A stretch of DNA of 64,000 nucleotides, from positions 1-64,000 of the forward strand of contig WHTT01000008.1 of NCBI GenBank assembly GCA_009377605.1. Direction: 5' to 3'. The notes under the pieces are model-generated. The model saw nothing but the letters and a program-made list of their open reading frames with translations, was not told where the DNA came from and searched no databases. Every line of letters begins with the position of its first letter. Position 1 is the first letter of the stretch. Shown here in pieces: positions 42,510 through 50,564 of this stretch. The position numbers and the translations under genes were made by a program. The stretch comes from Luteitalea sp. GTDB taxonomy: Bacteria > Acidobacteriota > Vicinamibacteria > Vicinamibacterales > Vicinamibacteraceae.

Positions 42510-43454
42510 ATGCAGGGAGACGTCGCGGTATCAGTCGTCGTTCCAGTGTTCGGGGATGGACGCGCGCTCCAAGAGCTCGTGAACCGGACCATGGCCACCC
42601 TGGAGCGCAGGGGCGAGCCGTGGGAGATCATCCTTGTCAACGATGGCAGCCCAGCGCCGACGTGGCACTGTGTCCGTGAGATCGGACGCCATGATCCTCG
42701 CATCGTCGGGATCAACCTCTCCAGGAACTTCGGACAGCACAACGCCCTCCTGGCGGGAATTCGGCTCGCGCGGGGTGAAGCTATCGTGACGCTCGATGAT
42801 GACCTGCAGCAGCCGCCGGAGGAAATTCCGAGATTGTTGGAGGCGCTCGATTCGCACGATCTCGTGTACGGCCGGCCGCGCGAGGCAACGCACGGGATCT
42901 GGCGCGATTTGGCGACGCTGCTCGTCAAGCTGGCGTTGCGCGCTGCGCTCGGCGCCGCGGTATCCCGCGACGTCAGCGCGTTTCGCGCCTTTCGCGGGCG
43001 TATCGCCCGCGCGTTTGCCGATGTGCGCGGGCCGTACGTCAACGTGGACGTCTGGCTCAACTGGGTCACCGACAACGTGGCAGCGCGTGACGTCGTCTTC
43101 GAGCAGCGAAAGTACGGCAAGTCACAGTACAGCGTCGCCGGGCTGGCGCGGCACGCGGTGAACATGCTGACGGGATTCAGCGTGTGGCCGCTGCGGCTGG
43201 CCAGCCTCATCGGTTTCGCCTGCACGACCGTGGGGCTGGTGCTGCTGTGTTACGTGCTGGGGCGGTACGCATGGCAGGGGAGCTCGGTGCCAGGATTCCC
43301 CTTTCTCGCGTCGATGATTGCGATCTTCTCCGGCGCGCAACTCTTCGCGCTGGGAGTGATGGGCGAGTACCTGGCGCGCATGTATTTCCGCATCATGGAG
43401 CGACCGGCCTATGTAATCGACGCGGTGGCGGACCAGCGTCGCGACAGCGATTGA
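42510..43454 (+). CDS. Polyprenyl-phosphate-type GT2 glycosyltransferase with two C-terminal helices
   Basis: A 314-residue enzyme of the GtrB/ArnC class that would transfer a sugar from a nucleotide to undecaprenyl phosphate. VSVVVPVFGDGRALQEL, IILVNDGSPAPTWH, NLSRNFGQHNALLAG and VTLDDDLQQPPEEIPRLL are the GT-A motifs. Two C-terminal membrane helices (LIGFACTTVGLVLLCYVLG and a second near residue 280) anchor it. Such lipid-linked sugars feed GT-C enzymes, which suits the membrane protein two genes downstream at 44721. Confidence 0.92.
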   Translation: MQGDVAVSVVVPVFGDGRALQELVNRTMATLERRGEPWEIILVNDGSPAPTWHCVREIGRHDPRIVGINLSRNFGQHNALLAGIRLARGEAIVTLDDDLQQPPEEIPRLLEALDSHDLVYGRPREATHGIWRDLATLLVKLALRAALGAAVSRDVSAFRAFRGRIARAFADVRGPYVNVDVWLNWVTDNVAARDVVFEQRKYGKSQYSVAGLARHAVNMLTGFSVWPLRLASLIGFACTTVGLVLLCYVLGRYAWQGSSVPGFPFLASMIAIFSGAQLFALGVMGEYLARMYFRIMERPAYVIDAVADQRRDSD

Positions 43455-43455
43455 C

Positions 43456-44598
43456 ATGCCACCACCGCGCATTCCGTTCAACCGTGCATCGTTCGAGGAG
43501 TCGGAGTGGACGGCGATGCGGGAGGCCGTCGCCGGCGGGCACATTTCCGGGAACGGCACGTTCACGCGGCGCTGTGAAGCCCGGCTCGAGCAGCAGCTTG
43601 GTGCGGCCAGAGTCCTTCTGACGACCTCTGGCACTCACGCCCTGGAGATGGCTGCCTTTTTGCTCGATCTTGGTCCAGGTGACGAGGTGATCTTGCCTTC
43701 CTTTACCTTCGTCTCCACCGCAAACGCGTTCGTGCTTCGCGGCGCACGGCCGATCTTCGTCGACATCCGCGACGACACGCTGAACCTGGACGAGACGCAG
43801 TTGAACGAGGTGATCTCAGCAAGGACCCGCGCCATCGTCCCCGTGCACTATGGTGGTGTCGGTTGCGAGATGGATGCGATCCAGGCTCTTGCACGATTGC
43901 GAGGGCTGGCGATCGTCGAAGACAACGCGCACGGCCTCTTCGGCCGATACAAGGAGCGCGCCCTTGGGAGCTTCGGGCGGTTCGCCGCGTTGAGCTTCCA
44001 CGAGACGAAAAACGTCACGTGCGGTGAGGGAGGGGCGCTCGTGGTCAACGACGAGAGTCAGGTCAATCGTGCCGAGATCATTCGTGAGAAAGGGACGAAC
44101 CGCGCAGCCTTCTTTCGTGGCGACGTCGAGAAGTACACCTGGATCGACGTTGGATCCAGCTACGTCATGAGTGAGCTGCTGGCGGCCTGCCTACTGGCGC
44201 AGCTCGATCGACATGACGCGAGCCAGGCCCGAAGGCGTGCCGTGTGTGAGCGCTACGCCGCGGATCTCGCGGGCTGGGCGCGCAGCAACGGCATTCGACT
44301 CCCTTTCGTGCCGTCGACCTGCTCGCCTGCGTTTCATCTGTTCTATCTGCGCTTTCCGAACGGCGACAGCCGAGATCGATTCCTGGCGTTCATGTGGGAT
44401 CGGGGAGTCTATTGTGCGTTTCATTATGTGCCGCTGCACACCGCTCCTATGGGCCAGCACTTCGGCGGTCGGCAGGGAGCGCTTCCGGTGACCGAGCGGG
44501 CCAGCCGTGAGCTAGTCCGCCTGCCGCTCTTTGCTTCTCTGACCGAGGACGAGCTCGAGCTCATCATCGAGGCGGTGTTGGCTTTTGACGAATTCTAG
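43456..44598 (+). CDS. wecE: WecE/RffA-type dTDP-4-amino-4,6-dideoxyhexose transaminase
   Basis: A PLP aminotransferase of 380 residues strongly resembling E. coli WecE, which forms dTDP-4-amino-4,6-dideoxy-D-galactose. RIPFNRASFEESEW, VLLTTSGTHALEMAAFLLDL, GDEVILPSFTFVSTANAFV, VPVHYGGVGCEMD, PLP lysine K185 in LSFHETKNVTCGEGGA, REKGTNRAAFFRG and VEKYTWIDVGSSYVMS all match recalled WecE segments. It starts one base after the GT2 gene. As a 4-aminotransferase it could supply the 4-amino substrate of the DesII-like enzyme if it makes the gluco form, or a Fuc4N residue. Its TAG stop adjoins a palindromic repeat. Confidence 0.94.
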   Translation: MPPPRIPFNRASFEESEWTAMREAVAGGHISGNGTFTRRCEARLEQQLGAARVLLTTSGTHALEMAAFLLDLGPGDEVILPSFTFVSTANAFVLRGARPIFVDIRDDTLNLDETQLNEVISARTRAIVPVHYGGVGCEMDAIQALARLRGLAIVEDNAHGLFGRYKERALGSFGRFAALSFHETKNVTCGEGGALVVNDESQVNRAEIIREKGTNRAAFFRGDVEKYTWIDVGSSYVMSELLAACLLAQLDRHDASQARRRAVCERYAADLAGWARSNGIRLPFVPSTCSPAFHLFYLRFPNGDSRDRFLAFMWDRGVYCAFHYVPLHTAPMGQHFGGRQGALPVTERASRELVRLPLFASLTEDELELIIEAVLAFDEF

Positions 44599-44599
44599 C

Positions 44600-44660
44600 G
44601 GCCGCCTCGGCGAGGCGGCCCTACCGTCGTCTGCGGTAGGGCGGGTTCGCCGAACGCGCC
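44600..44660. repeat. GC-rich palindromic repeat cluster (GGCCGCCTCGGCGAGGCGGCC)
   Basis: Stem-loops at 44600-44620 and 44621-44639 are followed by a GGCGGGTTCGCCGAACGCGCC segment to 44660. The left end abuts the wecE stop TAG. A related sequence occurs at 61472-61528 and another, partial, at the left window edge. No gene lies in 44661-44720 before the next start. Confidence 0.8.
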
Positions 44661-44720
44661 GTGCTCGCACGCCACAACTCTTGACATCACGCGTCACGTT
44701 TCGGGTTCGCAAGGGTTCCA

Positions 44721-46529
44721 ATGAAGCGAGGGTGGCTGATCTGGTTATTGGCCGTCAGCCCGGCGGCGTTCACCGCCTATCTGGTCTGGCGCTACGGCGT
44801 CGACGTTCCCATTGGCGATCAATGGCGCTTCGTTGCACCGCTCCTGGAGCACGCGACGACCGGGCGGTTTTCCGTGGCCGAGCTGTTCGAGCAAGCCAAC
44901 GAGAGTAGACCGGCCTTCCCGCGTCTTGTCTTCCTGCTCAGCGCGCTACTCACCGGGTGGAACACACGCGTCGAGATGGCCATATCCGTGGTGCTCCTCA
45001 TTTCGATGAGCCTCGGCTGCTGGCTGCTCTTGCGTCGTTGGGCGCCCAGACGATCGTGGGCATTGCTCGGACCGCTGTTCGTGACGAACCTGGTCCTCTT
45101 CTCGCCCGCTCAATACGATGGGCTGCTCTGGGGTATTCCCCTGATAGGTTATGCGACCACTGCTTGCCTCCTCGCCGGCTTGGTCGTGGCGCTGGAGCCC
45201 TCGTTGTCTGACGCGATTGCATGGGCGCTGGTCATCCCCCTCTGCGTGATAGCCACGTTCTCGTATGCCAATGGCTTCCTCGTGTGGCTGCTACTGGCGC
45301 CGACCCTTTGGATCCGCCGCTGCCCCAAGGACCAGCCCCTGCTCCTCTGGTTCGTCTGGGCATGCGTGCTGGCAGCGTGTGTCAGCGTGTACTTCCTCGG
45401 ATACGTCAAGCCAGCGCGGCACCCGTCTTGGTGGATCGCGCTGGAGCGTCCGCGAGAGGTGCTGCTGGCGTATTTGGCGTATCTGGGCGGGGCCTTTGGC
45501 TTTGGCGCCCGGCGCTTCGGAGTGGCTGGGGTCGTTGGCGCTGGAGTCTTGACACTGTTTGCCGTGACGTGCGTCTGGATAGCGACCGTCGGTCGACGCT
45601 ACAGCGACCGTACGAGCTATCTGCCTTGGCTGCTCGTCGCCCTGTACGGATTCGGCTCCGGTGTGCCAATCGTGATTGGGCGTATTGGCCTCGGTAGCGA
45701 GTTGGTGCTGAGGTCGCACTACGTGATGTTCTCGGCGTGGGCGGTCGTCGGCACGCTGCTACTCGTATGCTCCTGTTGGTTGCATGTGTCCGACGACGAC
45801 CGCGCCTCGCCTCGCCGGGGCCTTCGGCCGCGCGCCGTCTGGTTCGCCTCGGTCTCCGCGGCGATGTGGGTGAGCTTGGCGGTGCTCCACGCCCTTGCCC
45901 TGCCGGACATCATGGTCCGCGTCAAGAGTGCGCATCGTGACCGGCTCATCGCCAAGTCCTTGCTCCGGTTCATCGATCAGGCCCCGGATGACGAGGTGAA
46001 CCCCTTCCTGGACTCGATTGCCACTGCGCCGTATGTGCGCGCGCGCGTTCACGGCCTGCGGCGCGCAGGCATGTTGCGCGAGGCAGACATCGATTGGGCG
46101 TCCAGCCCGAGTGACGATTGCCGAATGGGGTGGGTCGACACGCTGAGCGTCCAGCACACTCGTGCGCTCCGCGTGGCTGGATGGGCCTATCTTCCCGAAG
46201 CGGATCGTCCCGGGGACGCAGTAGTCCTAACCGCACAAAAGTCCGGAGCCCGCAACGCGGTGGCCTTCGTGCGCCCTCGCCAGCCGCGCGAGGACGTCGC
46301 CAAACGCCTCGGCAGGCCGCGCGCTGCGTCGGCTGGATGGACCTTGTCACTCGAGTGGCCTCAGCCCGGCCAGATCCAAGCGTGGGTGATCGATGCCGAG
46401 ACCATGCAGGCGTACGCCTTGTGCGTGATCAATGACCGGTTCTTGCCCGATAGCCGTGCGCCCACCGCGGCAGACGCACGAGGCAGACCGCCAGCCACGC
46501 CAGCCACAGGCCTAGCACGCCGACCATGA
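44721..46529 (+). CDS. Paralogous membrane protein family, member 2 (possible GT-C)
   Basis: A 602-residue polytopic membrane protein related to 23783 and 56712. The first helix is followed by GVDVPIGDQWRFV (residues 27-38), then EQANESRPAFPRLVFLL, FSPAQYDGLLWG, an ALPDIMVRVKSAHRDR block, VAGWAYLPEADRPGDAVVL and QAWVIDAETMQAYALC near the end. In this copy the DEWD motif is DQWR and the HNEHR motif is ANESR, so key polar residues vary. If GT-C-like, it would use the lipid-linked donor made by the GT2 two genes upstream (inference). The last 35 or so residues beyond AYALC are translated antisense to the convergent DUF2142 gene and are probably not functional. Confidence 0.85.
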   Translation: MKRGWLIWLLAVSPAAFTAYLVWRYGVDVPIGDQWRFVAPLLEHATTGRFSVAELFEQANESRPAFPRLVFLLSALLTGWNTRVEMAISVVLLISMSLGCWLLLRRWAPRRSWALLGPLFVTNLVLFSPAQYDGLLWGIPLIGYATTACLLAGLVVALEPSLSDAIAWALVIPLCVIATFSYANGFLVWLLLAPTLWIRRCPKDQPLLLWFVWACVLAACVSVYFLGYVKPARHPSWWIALERPREVLLAYLAYLGGAFGFGARRFGVAGVVGAGVLTLFAVTCVWIATVGRRYSDRTSYLPWLLVALYGFGSGVPIVIGRIGLGSELVLRSHYVMFSAWAVVGTLLLVCSCWLHVSDDDRASPRRGLRPRAVWFASVSAAMWVSLAVLHALALPDIMVRVKSAHRDRLIAKSLLRFIDQAPDDEVNPFLDSIATAPYVRARVHGLRRAGMLREADIDWASSPSDDCRMGWVDTLSVQHTRALRVAGWAYLPEADRPGDAVVLTAQKSGARNAVAFVRPRQPREDVAKRLGRPRAASAGWTLSLEWPQPGQIQAWVIDAETMQAYALCVINDRFLPDSRAPTAADARGRPPATPATGLARRP

Positions 46530-47952
46530 GCGCGTTGCCGCTCAGCAGGGATGGACGAGCGAGATACGGCAGTACCCGTGCGGGATCCGCACCTTTACCC
46601 GCTGTGCCCTGGACGAAGATGCCCGCCAGGCGATAGGTCTCGGGGAAGTTCACGTAGTAATAGGGGATTACCACCACAACCATCGCCGTTACGGCGTAGG
46701 TCGCGAGCAGCCAGCCGATGAGCGGACTGAGGCGGTCCGGCTGCGGCCAGAGCGCCGACCATCCGGCGGTCAGCGCCACAGCGATCGCACCCATCATCGG
46801 GAAGAGCCACCGCCCCTGGAACAGATCATCTGCGTCGAGCAGGACTTGGCGCACCGCGGGCTGGAGGAGGAGGAGGAGCGCTCCACCGATCAGAAGCAGC
46901 GTCACGCCAGCGCGCGACTCGAGGGCTTCGTCGGTCGAGGAAGGACGCCGCCAGGCGGCCAGGAGAAGTCCGACTCCGGCGAGCAGTGTAGCCACCAGAA
47001 TCACGCGCATGACGGCCGCCGGTATCGGAACAATCGTGGCGCCGAAGTTCCCGAGGTTGCCCCAGAAGGAATCAAAGAGGCTCGGGATCTGCTGCCACGT
47101 GGTTGCCACCATTTCGAGGCCGAGGGCAGGAATTCGGGAGAGGGACAGCGCTCCGTTCAGGTTCATCTCGTACGGCGAGGCAAGGACGGACGACACGGTG
47201 CTTGTGAGCAGGGACACGACGAGCACGACCGACACGGATACCGGAAGCGCCACGAGCCAGGGGTCGGACCGTATCCACGCGAGGAGATCACCATGCGTTG
47301 TCTGGACGCCGATTCGCAGGCGAAGCAGGAAGCTGCACGGCACCAGCGCCGCCAGGAAGAAGCTGGTATCTTTGAGCGCGATTGCGACGGCCGACACCAG
47401 GAGGGCAACCAGGGGCTCGATCCCGCGTGCGGTGCCATCGGCGATCCGCACCGCGAGCCACACGGCGAACATGGCTGCGGCGTTCGCCCAAGCGTCTGGT
47501 GTGACAGCGGCCGAGTATTTGACGAATACAGGATGGAGAGCCACGAAGAGTGGAGCGCACAACAAGACGGTCCGGTTGCCTGGTGCGAGACGACTGGCCA
47601 AGAGCCACGTGGCGAGCACCGCGACCGGCAGGGACAGCACGTAGAACAAGCGCAGCAGCAGTGCGCCGTCTGGTAGACGAACGATGTGACTGAGCGCGAT
47701 GTACGCCGCTCCACCGGCGTATCGAAACAGGGGCTTGCCCGCTGGGGCGTCGTAGACGAAGAGATCGTGGTGCAGCAAGCGCGCCCGATCAGGATCTCCC
47801 GGTTGCCTCGCGACCAGCCTGACGGCCGCCTCCTGCGCGCCCGCGAAATAGGTCAGCTCATCCGAGACCTGGAACATGGGCCTGACCAACACCATCGTCA
47901 CCCCGTGCAACAGGGCGAGAAGCATGAAGGCCGGGAGCGGATGACGAGCCAT
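46429..47952 (-). CDS. DUF2142-like predicted membrane protein
   Basis: A 507-residue multi-helix membrane protein. The N-terminal helix is followed by RPMFQVSDELTYFAGAQEAA, then FRYAGGAAYIALSHIVRLPD, VFVKYSAAVTPDAWANAAAM and IALKDTSFFLAAL. The layout (SDE/DE acidic motif in the first loop, V.PDAW block) resembles the DUF2142 and ArnT/PMT-like group of GT-C enzymes. A role in adding sugars from polyprenyl donors is plausible but untested. It converges on, and overlaps by 101 bases, the membrane gene at 44721. It starts at ATG 47952, divergent from the small secreted protein at 48097. Confidence 0.8.
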   Translation of the reverse strand: MARHPLPAFMLLALLHGVTMVLVRPMFQVSDELTYFAGAQEAAVRLVARQPGDPDRARLLHHDLFVYDAPAGKPLFRYAGGAAYIALSHIVRLPDGALLLRLFYVLSLPVAVLATWLLASRLAPGNRTVLLCAPLFVALHPVFVKYSAAVTPDAWANAAAMFAVWLAVRIADGTARGIEPLVALLVSAVAIALKDTSFFLAALVPCSFLLRLRIGVQTTHGDLLAWIRSDPWLVALPVSVSVVLVVSLLTSTVSSVLASPYEMNLNGALSLSRIPALGLEMVATTWQQIPSLFDSFWGNLGNFGATIVPIPAAVMRVILVATLLAGVGLLLAAWRRPSSTDEALESRAGVTLLLIGGALLLLLQPAVRQVLLDADDLFQGRWLFPMMGAIAVALTAGWSALWPQPDRLSPLIGWLLATYAVTAMVVVVIPYYYVNFPETYRLAGIFVQGTAGKGADPARVLPYLARPSLLSGNALMVGVLGLWLAWLAVCLVRLPRWAHGYRARTGH

Positions 47953-48096
47953 CGTGCGAATGAGTATAGGCGCTCGTCATGCTGCGCCATCTCGGCTAAC
48001 ATCACGACCCAGAGCGCGACGACGGGCTTGTCGTTCGACTCGCCGTTCACACCACGACACTCGCTTGCCTTCTGAGCGAGACCGCGAGGACCTGAC

Positions 48097-48567
48097 ATGA
48101 ATCTCTCGGCCTTCGTCATCGTCCTGCCGCTCGGCTTCTGTCTGCAGGCCACACCTCAGCCGGTGCAGCCGCCCGCAGCAGAGACCGCTCGCGCACCGAA
48201 GCTGGAACCAGCCGAGCAACGCGTCTTGGAGGATCGGGTCCTGGCGTGGTGGAAGGCTCGTGTTGCGCGTGATCATCGCGCTATGTACGACCTCTACGAG
48301 CCCGCGTATCGTGACCGCGTCCCGTACGAGAAGTTCGTGGAGGAGAGCGTGGTCAGGAGCCGGATCGATCTTCGCGAGCCGACCATCCGGGAGACGACGC
48401 CGGAAGGGCCAGAGCAGATTCGTGTGCTTGTCGGATTCGTCGCGGCGCCTCCCAAGCGAGAGCCGTATCCGGAGACATTCGAAGAGCGTTGGGTCCGCCA
48501 CGACGGGGAGTGGTTCAAGCGCTACGAGCCCGTGAAGACGCCGTTTTCATCAATCGCACGACACTAG
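48097..48567 (+). CDS. Small secreted protein, unknown function
   Basis: A 156-residue protein with a signal-like N-terminus (MNLSAFVIVLPLGFCLQATP), a proline/alanine-rich spacer and a domain from about residue 45 (RVLEDRVLAWWKARVARDHR, MYDLYEPAYRDRVPYEKFVE). Alternating helix and strand with a WW-containing helix is reminiscent of SnoaL/NTF2-like folds, but no family could be named. It is monocistronic between the divergent DUF2142 gene and the WecA-like fusion. No lipobox is convincing. Confidence 0.75.
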   Translation: MNLSAFVIVLPLGFCLQATPQPVQPPAAETARAPKLEPAEQRVLEDRVLAWWKARVARDHRAMYDLYEPAYRDRVPYEKFVEESVVRSRIDLREPTIRETTPEGPEQIRVLVGFVAAPPKREPYPETFEERWVRHDGEWFKRYEPVKTPFSSIARH

Positions 48568-48705
48568 CGCTCCGTTTGTAGAGATCACGGGAGAAGGTGC
48601 CTGCGGAGCCCGAGCGGGCTATACTGCAAGCGGTCACGGCCGCCGGTCGGGCCAGACGAGCGCATACCTTCGGCACGCGAAGAGTGAAGGCGCTCGCGAT
48701 GTACC

Positions 48706-50496
48706 ATGCTTGGCCCCAGTCAGCCCCTGCTCGTCGTCGGAGCCATCGGGTTCGTGGTCAGCCTGCTCCTCGCAGGCGGGCTGAAGCCGATCGCCGCTCG
48801 GCTCGGTGCCGTCGCGCATCCCAAGGCCGATCGCTGGCACCGGAAGGCGATTCCGCTGCTCGGCGGCCTCGCCATCGCCGGAGGCGTGTTCATCGGCTTT
48901 GCGATGGCGCCTCCGAGCAGCCCGAGGATCCTGATTCTGCTCGCGGCGGCGCTGGTCATCTGCTTCGTGGGCGTGGTCGATGACTTGCGACCGATCCGGC
49001 CACAGTCGAAGTTCATTGTGCAGATCGTCGTGGCGAGCGCCCTGGCCGCTCTGGGGCTGCGGCTCACCCTCACGGATCTGCCCTTCCTCAACGTCCTCAT
49101 CACGATCTTTTGGATCGTGGGCATCACGAACGCGTTCAACCTCCTCGACAACATGGACGGCCTGGCCGCAGGCATCGCGGCCATCACGGCCAGCTTCTGG
49201 CTGGTGTTCTTCTCGTGGGACGGCAACGTCGAAGGGGCGCGGCTGGCGGCGTTGCTGGTGGGAGCCTGTCTCGGCTTTCTCGTCCACAACTTCAATCCAG
49301 CGTCGATCTTCATGGGTGACGCCGGGAGCCTGTTCCTCGGCGTCATGGTGAGCGGTCTGAGCTTGGTCGGCGACTGGGCGTACTCGCGGAACGCCGCGTC
49401 GGTCTTGCTGTTCCCCGTGCTGATCCTGCTCGTCCCGATCTTCGACACGACGCTGGTGACGGTCGCTCGCGTGCTGGCCGGGCGCTCGGTCTCGACCGGC
49501 GGCCGTGACCATTCGTCTCACCGGCTCGTCGCTCTTGGCATCTCGGAGCGCGGCGCGGTCATCGTCCTGTATGTCGTCGCAGCGCTCTCGGGCGCCGTTG
49601 CTTTCCTCTCATACCGCACCGGCTTCTCGTATAGCGTCATCCTCATTTGTCTTCTCGTGATCGGCCTGGGCTTGTTCGGCATCTACCTGGGCCGGCTGGA
49701 GGTTTATCCAGAGAACCAAGTCGGGATCGGCGAGCGCGCCCGCGTCGTGCGGCTGGTCGCGGCCTTCCCGTACAAGCGGCAGATTGCCACCGTCGTCATC
49801 GACGTGACGCTGATTGTCGTGGCCTACTACAGTGCGTACGTTCTGCGGTTCGAGAACGAGCTGGGTGCCGAGCAAGCGTACTTCATCGACTCCCTTCCCA
49901 TCGTCCTCGGGTGCCAGCTCTTCGCGCTTGCCGTGTTCCGCGTCTATCGGGGGCTCTGGCGATATACGGGCCTGCGTGATCTCATCCGAATCACCCAGGC
50001 CACGAGCGTCGGTACCGTGGCCGCGATCCTGGTGCTGCTCTTTGCCACACGTTTCGAGGGCTATTCACGGGCCGTCTTCGTGATCGACTGGGTGCTGGTC
50101 CTCGGATTCATCGGCGGCAGCCGCATTTTCTTCCGTGCGCTCGACGAGATTCTTCGGCAAGGTGTCGGCGAGAACCAGCGGGTCCTCATCTATGGTGCGG
50201 GCGACGGCGGCGTCATGGTGCTTCGGGAAATCCGGAGCAACCGCGATCTGAACCGGAATGCCGTGGGGTTCTTGGACGATGATCGGGACAAGCACGGGAC
50301 ACGAGTGCTGGACGTGCCGGTATTGGGCGGAATGGAGCGCCTCGAGGATGCGCTGTTGACCATGGAAGTCTCGGAAGTGATTATTTCGACGTCGCGCCTC
50401 TCGTCAGAGCAGGTTCAGGCAGTCCTGGACTTCTGCGAACCGCTCGAGATACCGGTCCGGCGAGCATTGCTGCGCCTCGAACACGCCAAGCACTAG
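48706..50496 (+). CDS. WecA/MraY-type phosphoglycosyltransferase fused to a CapD/FlaA1-type N-terminal half
   Basis: A fusion of 596 residues. Residues 1-330 form a polyprenyl-phosphate sugar-1-phosphate transferase: D92-D93 (VGVVDDLRP), NAFNLLDNMDGLAAG (141-156), GDAGS (204-208) and RDHSSHRL (267-274), the Mg2+ and UDP-sugar motifs of WecA. Residues 350-480 contain membrane helices and 490-596 a Rossmann domain (VLIYGAGDGGVMVLREIR), matching the N-terminal half of WbpM/CapD-type proteins but lacking the SDR dehydratase half. The next gene (50565) is a separate NAD-dependent epimerase that could complement it. Likely the enzyme that primes undecaprenyl phosphate for repeat-unit synthesis. Confidence 0.9.
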   Translation: MLGPSQPLLVVGAIGFVVSLLLAGGLKPIAARLGAVAHPKADRWHRKAIPLLGGLAIAGGVFIGFAMAPPSSPRILILLAAALVICFVGVVDDLRPIRPQSKFIVQIVVASALAALGLRLTLTDLPFLNVLITIFWIVGITNAFNLLDNMDGLAAGIAAITASFWLVFFSWDGNVEGARLAALLVGACLGFLVHNFNPASIFMGDAGSLFLGVMVSGLSLVGDWAYSRNAASVLLFPVLILLVPIFDTTLVTVARVLAGRSVSTGGRDHSSHRLVALGISERGAVIVLYVVAALSGAVAFLSYRTGFSYSVILICLLVIGLGLFGIYLGRLEVYPENQVGIGERARVVRLVAAFPYKRQIATVVIDVTLIVVAYYSAYVLRFENELGAEQAYFIDSLPIVLGCQLFALAVFRVYRGLWRYTGLRDLIRITQATSVGTVAAILVLLFATRFEGYSRAVFVIDWVLVLGFIGGSRIFFRALDEILRQGVGENQRVLIYGAGDGGVMVLREIRSNRDLNRNAVGFLDDDRDKHGTRVLDVPVLGGMERLEDALLTMEVSEVIISTSRLSSEQVQAVLDFCEPLEIPVRRALLRLEHAKH

Positions 50497-50500
50497 GTAA

Positions 50501-50530
50501 GGGGAAAAAGGAACCGGGTACCTTTTCCCC
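50501..50530. repeat. GGGGAAAAAGG palindrome after the WecA-like gene
   Basis: GGGGAAAAAGGAACC is followed by GGTACC and CCTTTTCCCC, an imperfect inverted repeat five bases after the stop codon. The T-run in the right arm could help termination. The same sequence type is inside the methyltransferase at 60618-60692, showing it is a dispersed repeat. Confidence 0.75.
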
Positions 50531-50564
50531 CTGCCCAACATCAGACTCGAACGATAGCATCATC

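Noticed and set aside
48597-48625. TATACT preceded by a possible -35 before the WecA-like gene
   Set aside because: The -10 is good, but the base stretch 17 bases upstream does not resemble TTGACA, so a promoter cannot be claimed.
50501-50530. Palindrome with T-run as a rho-independent terminator
   Set aside because: The same sequence occurs inside a coding region at 60618, so it is better described as a dispersed repeat; termination is only possible.
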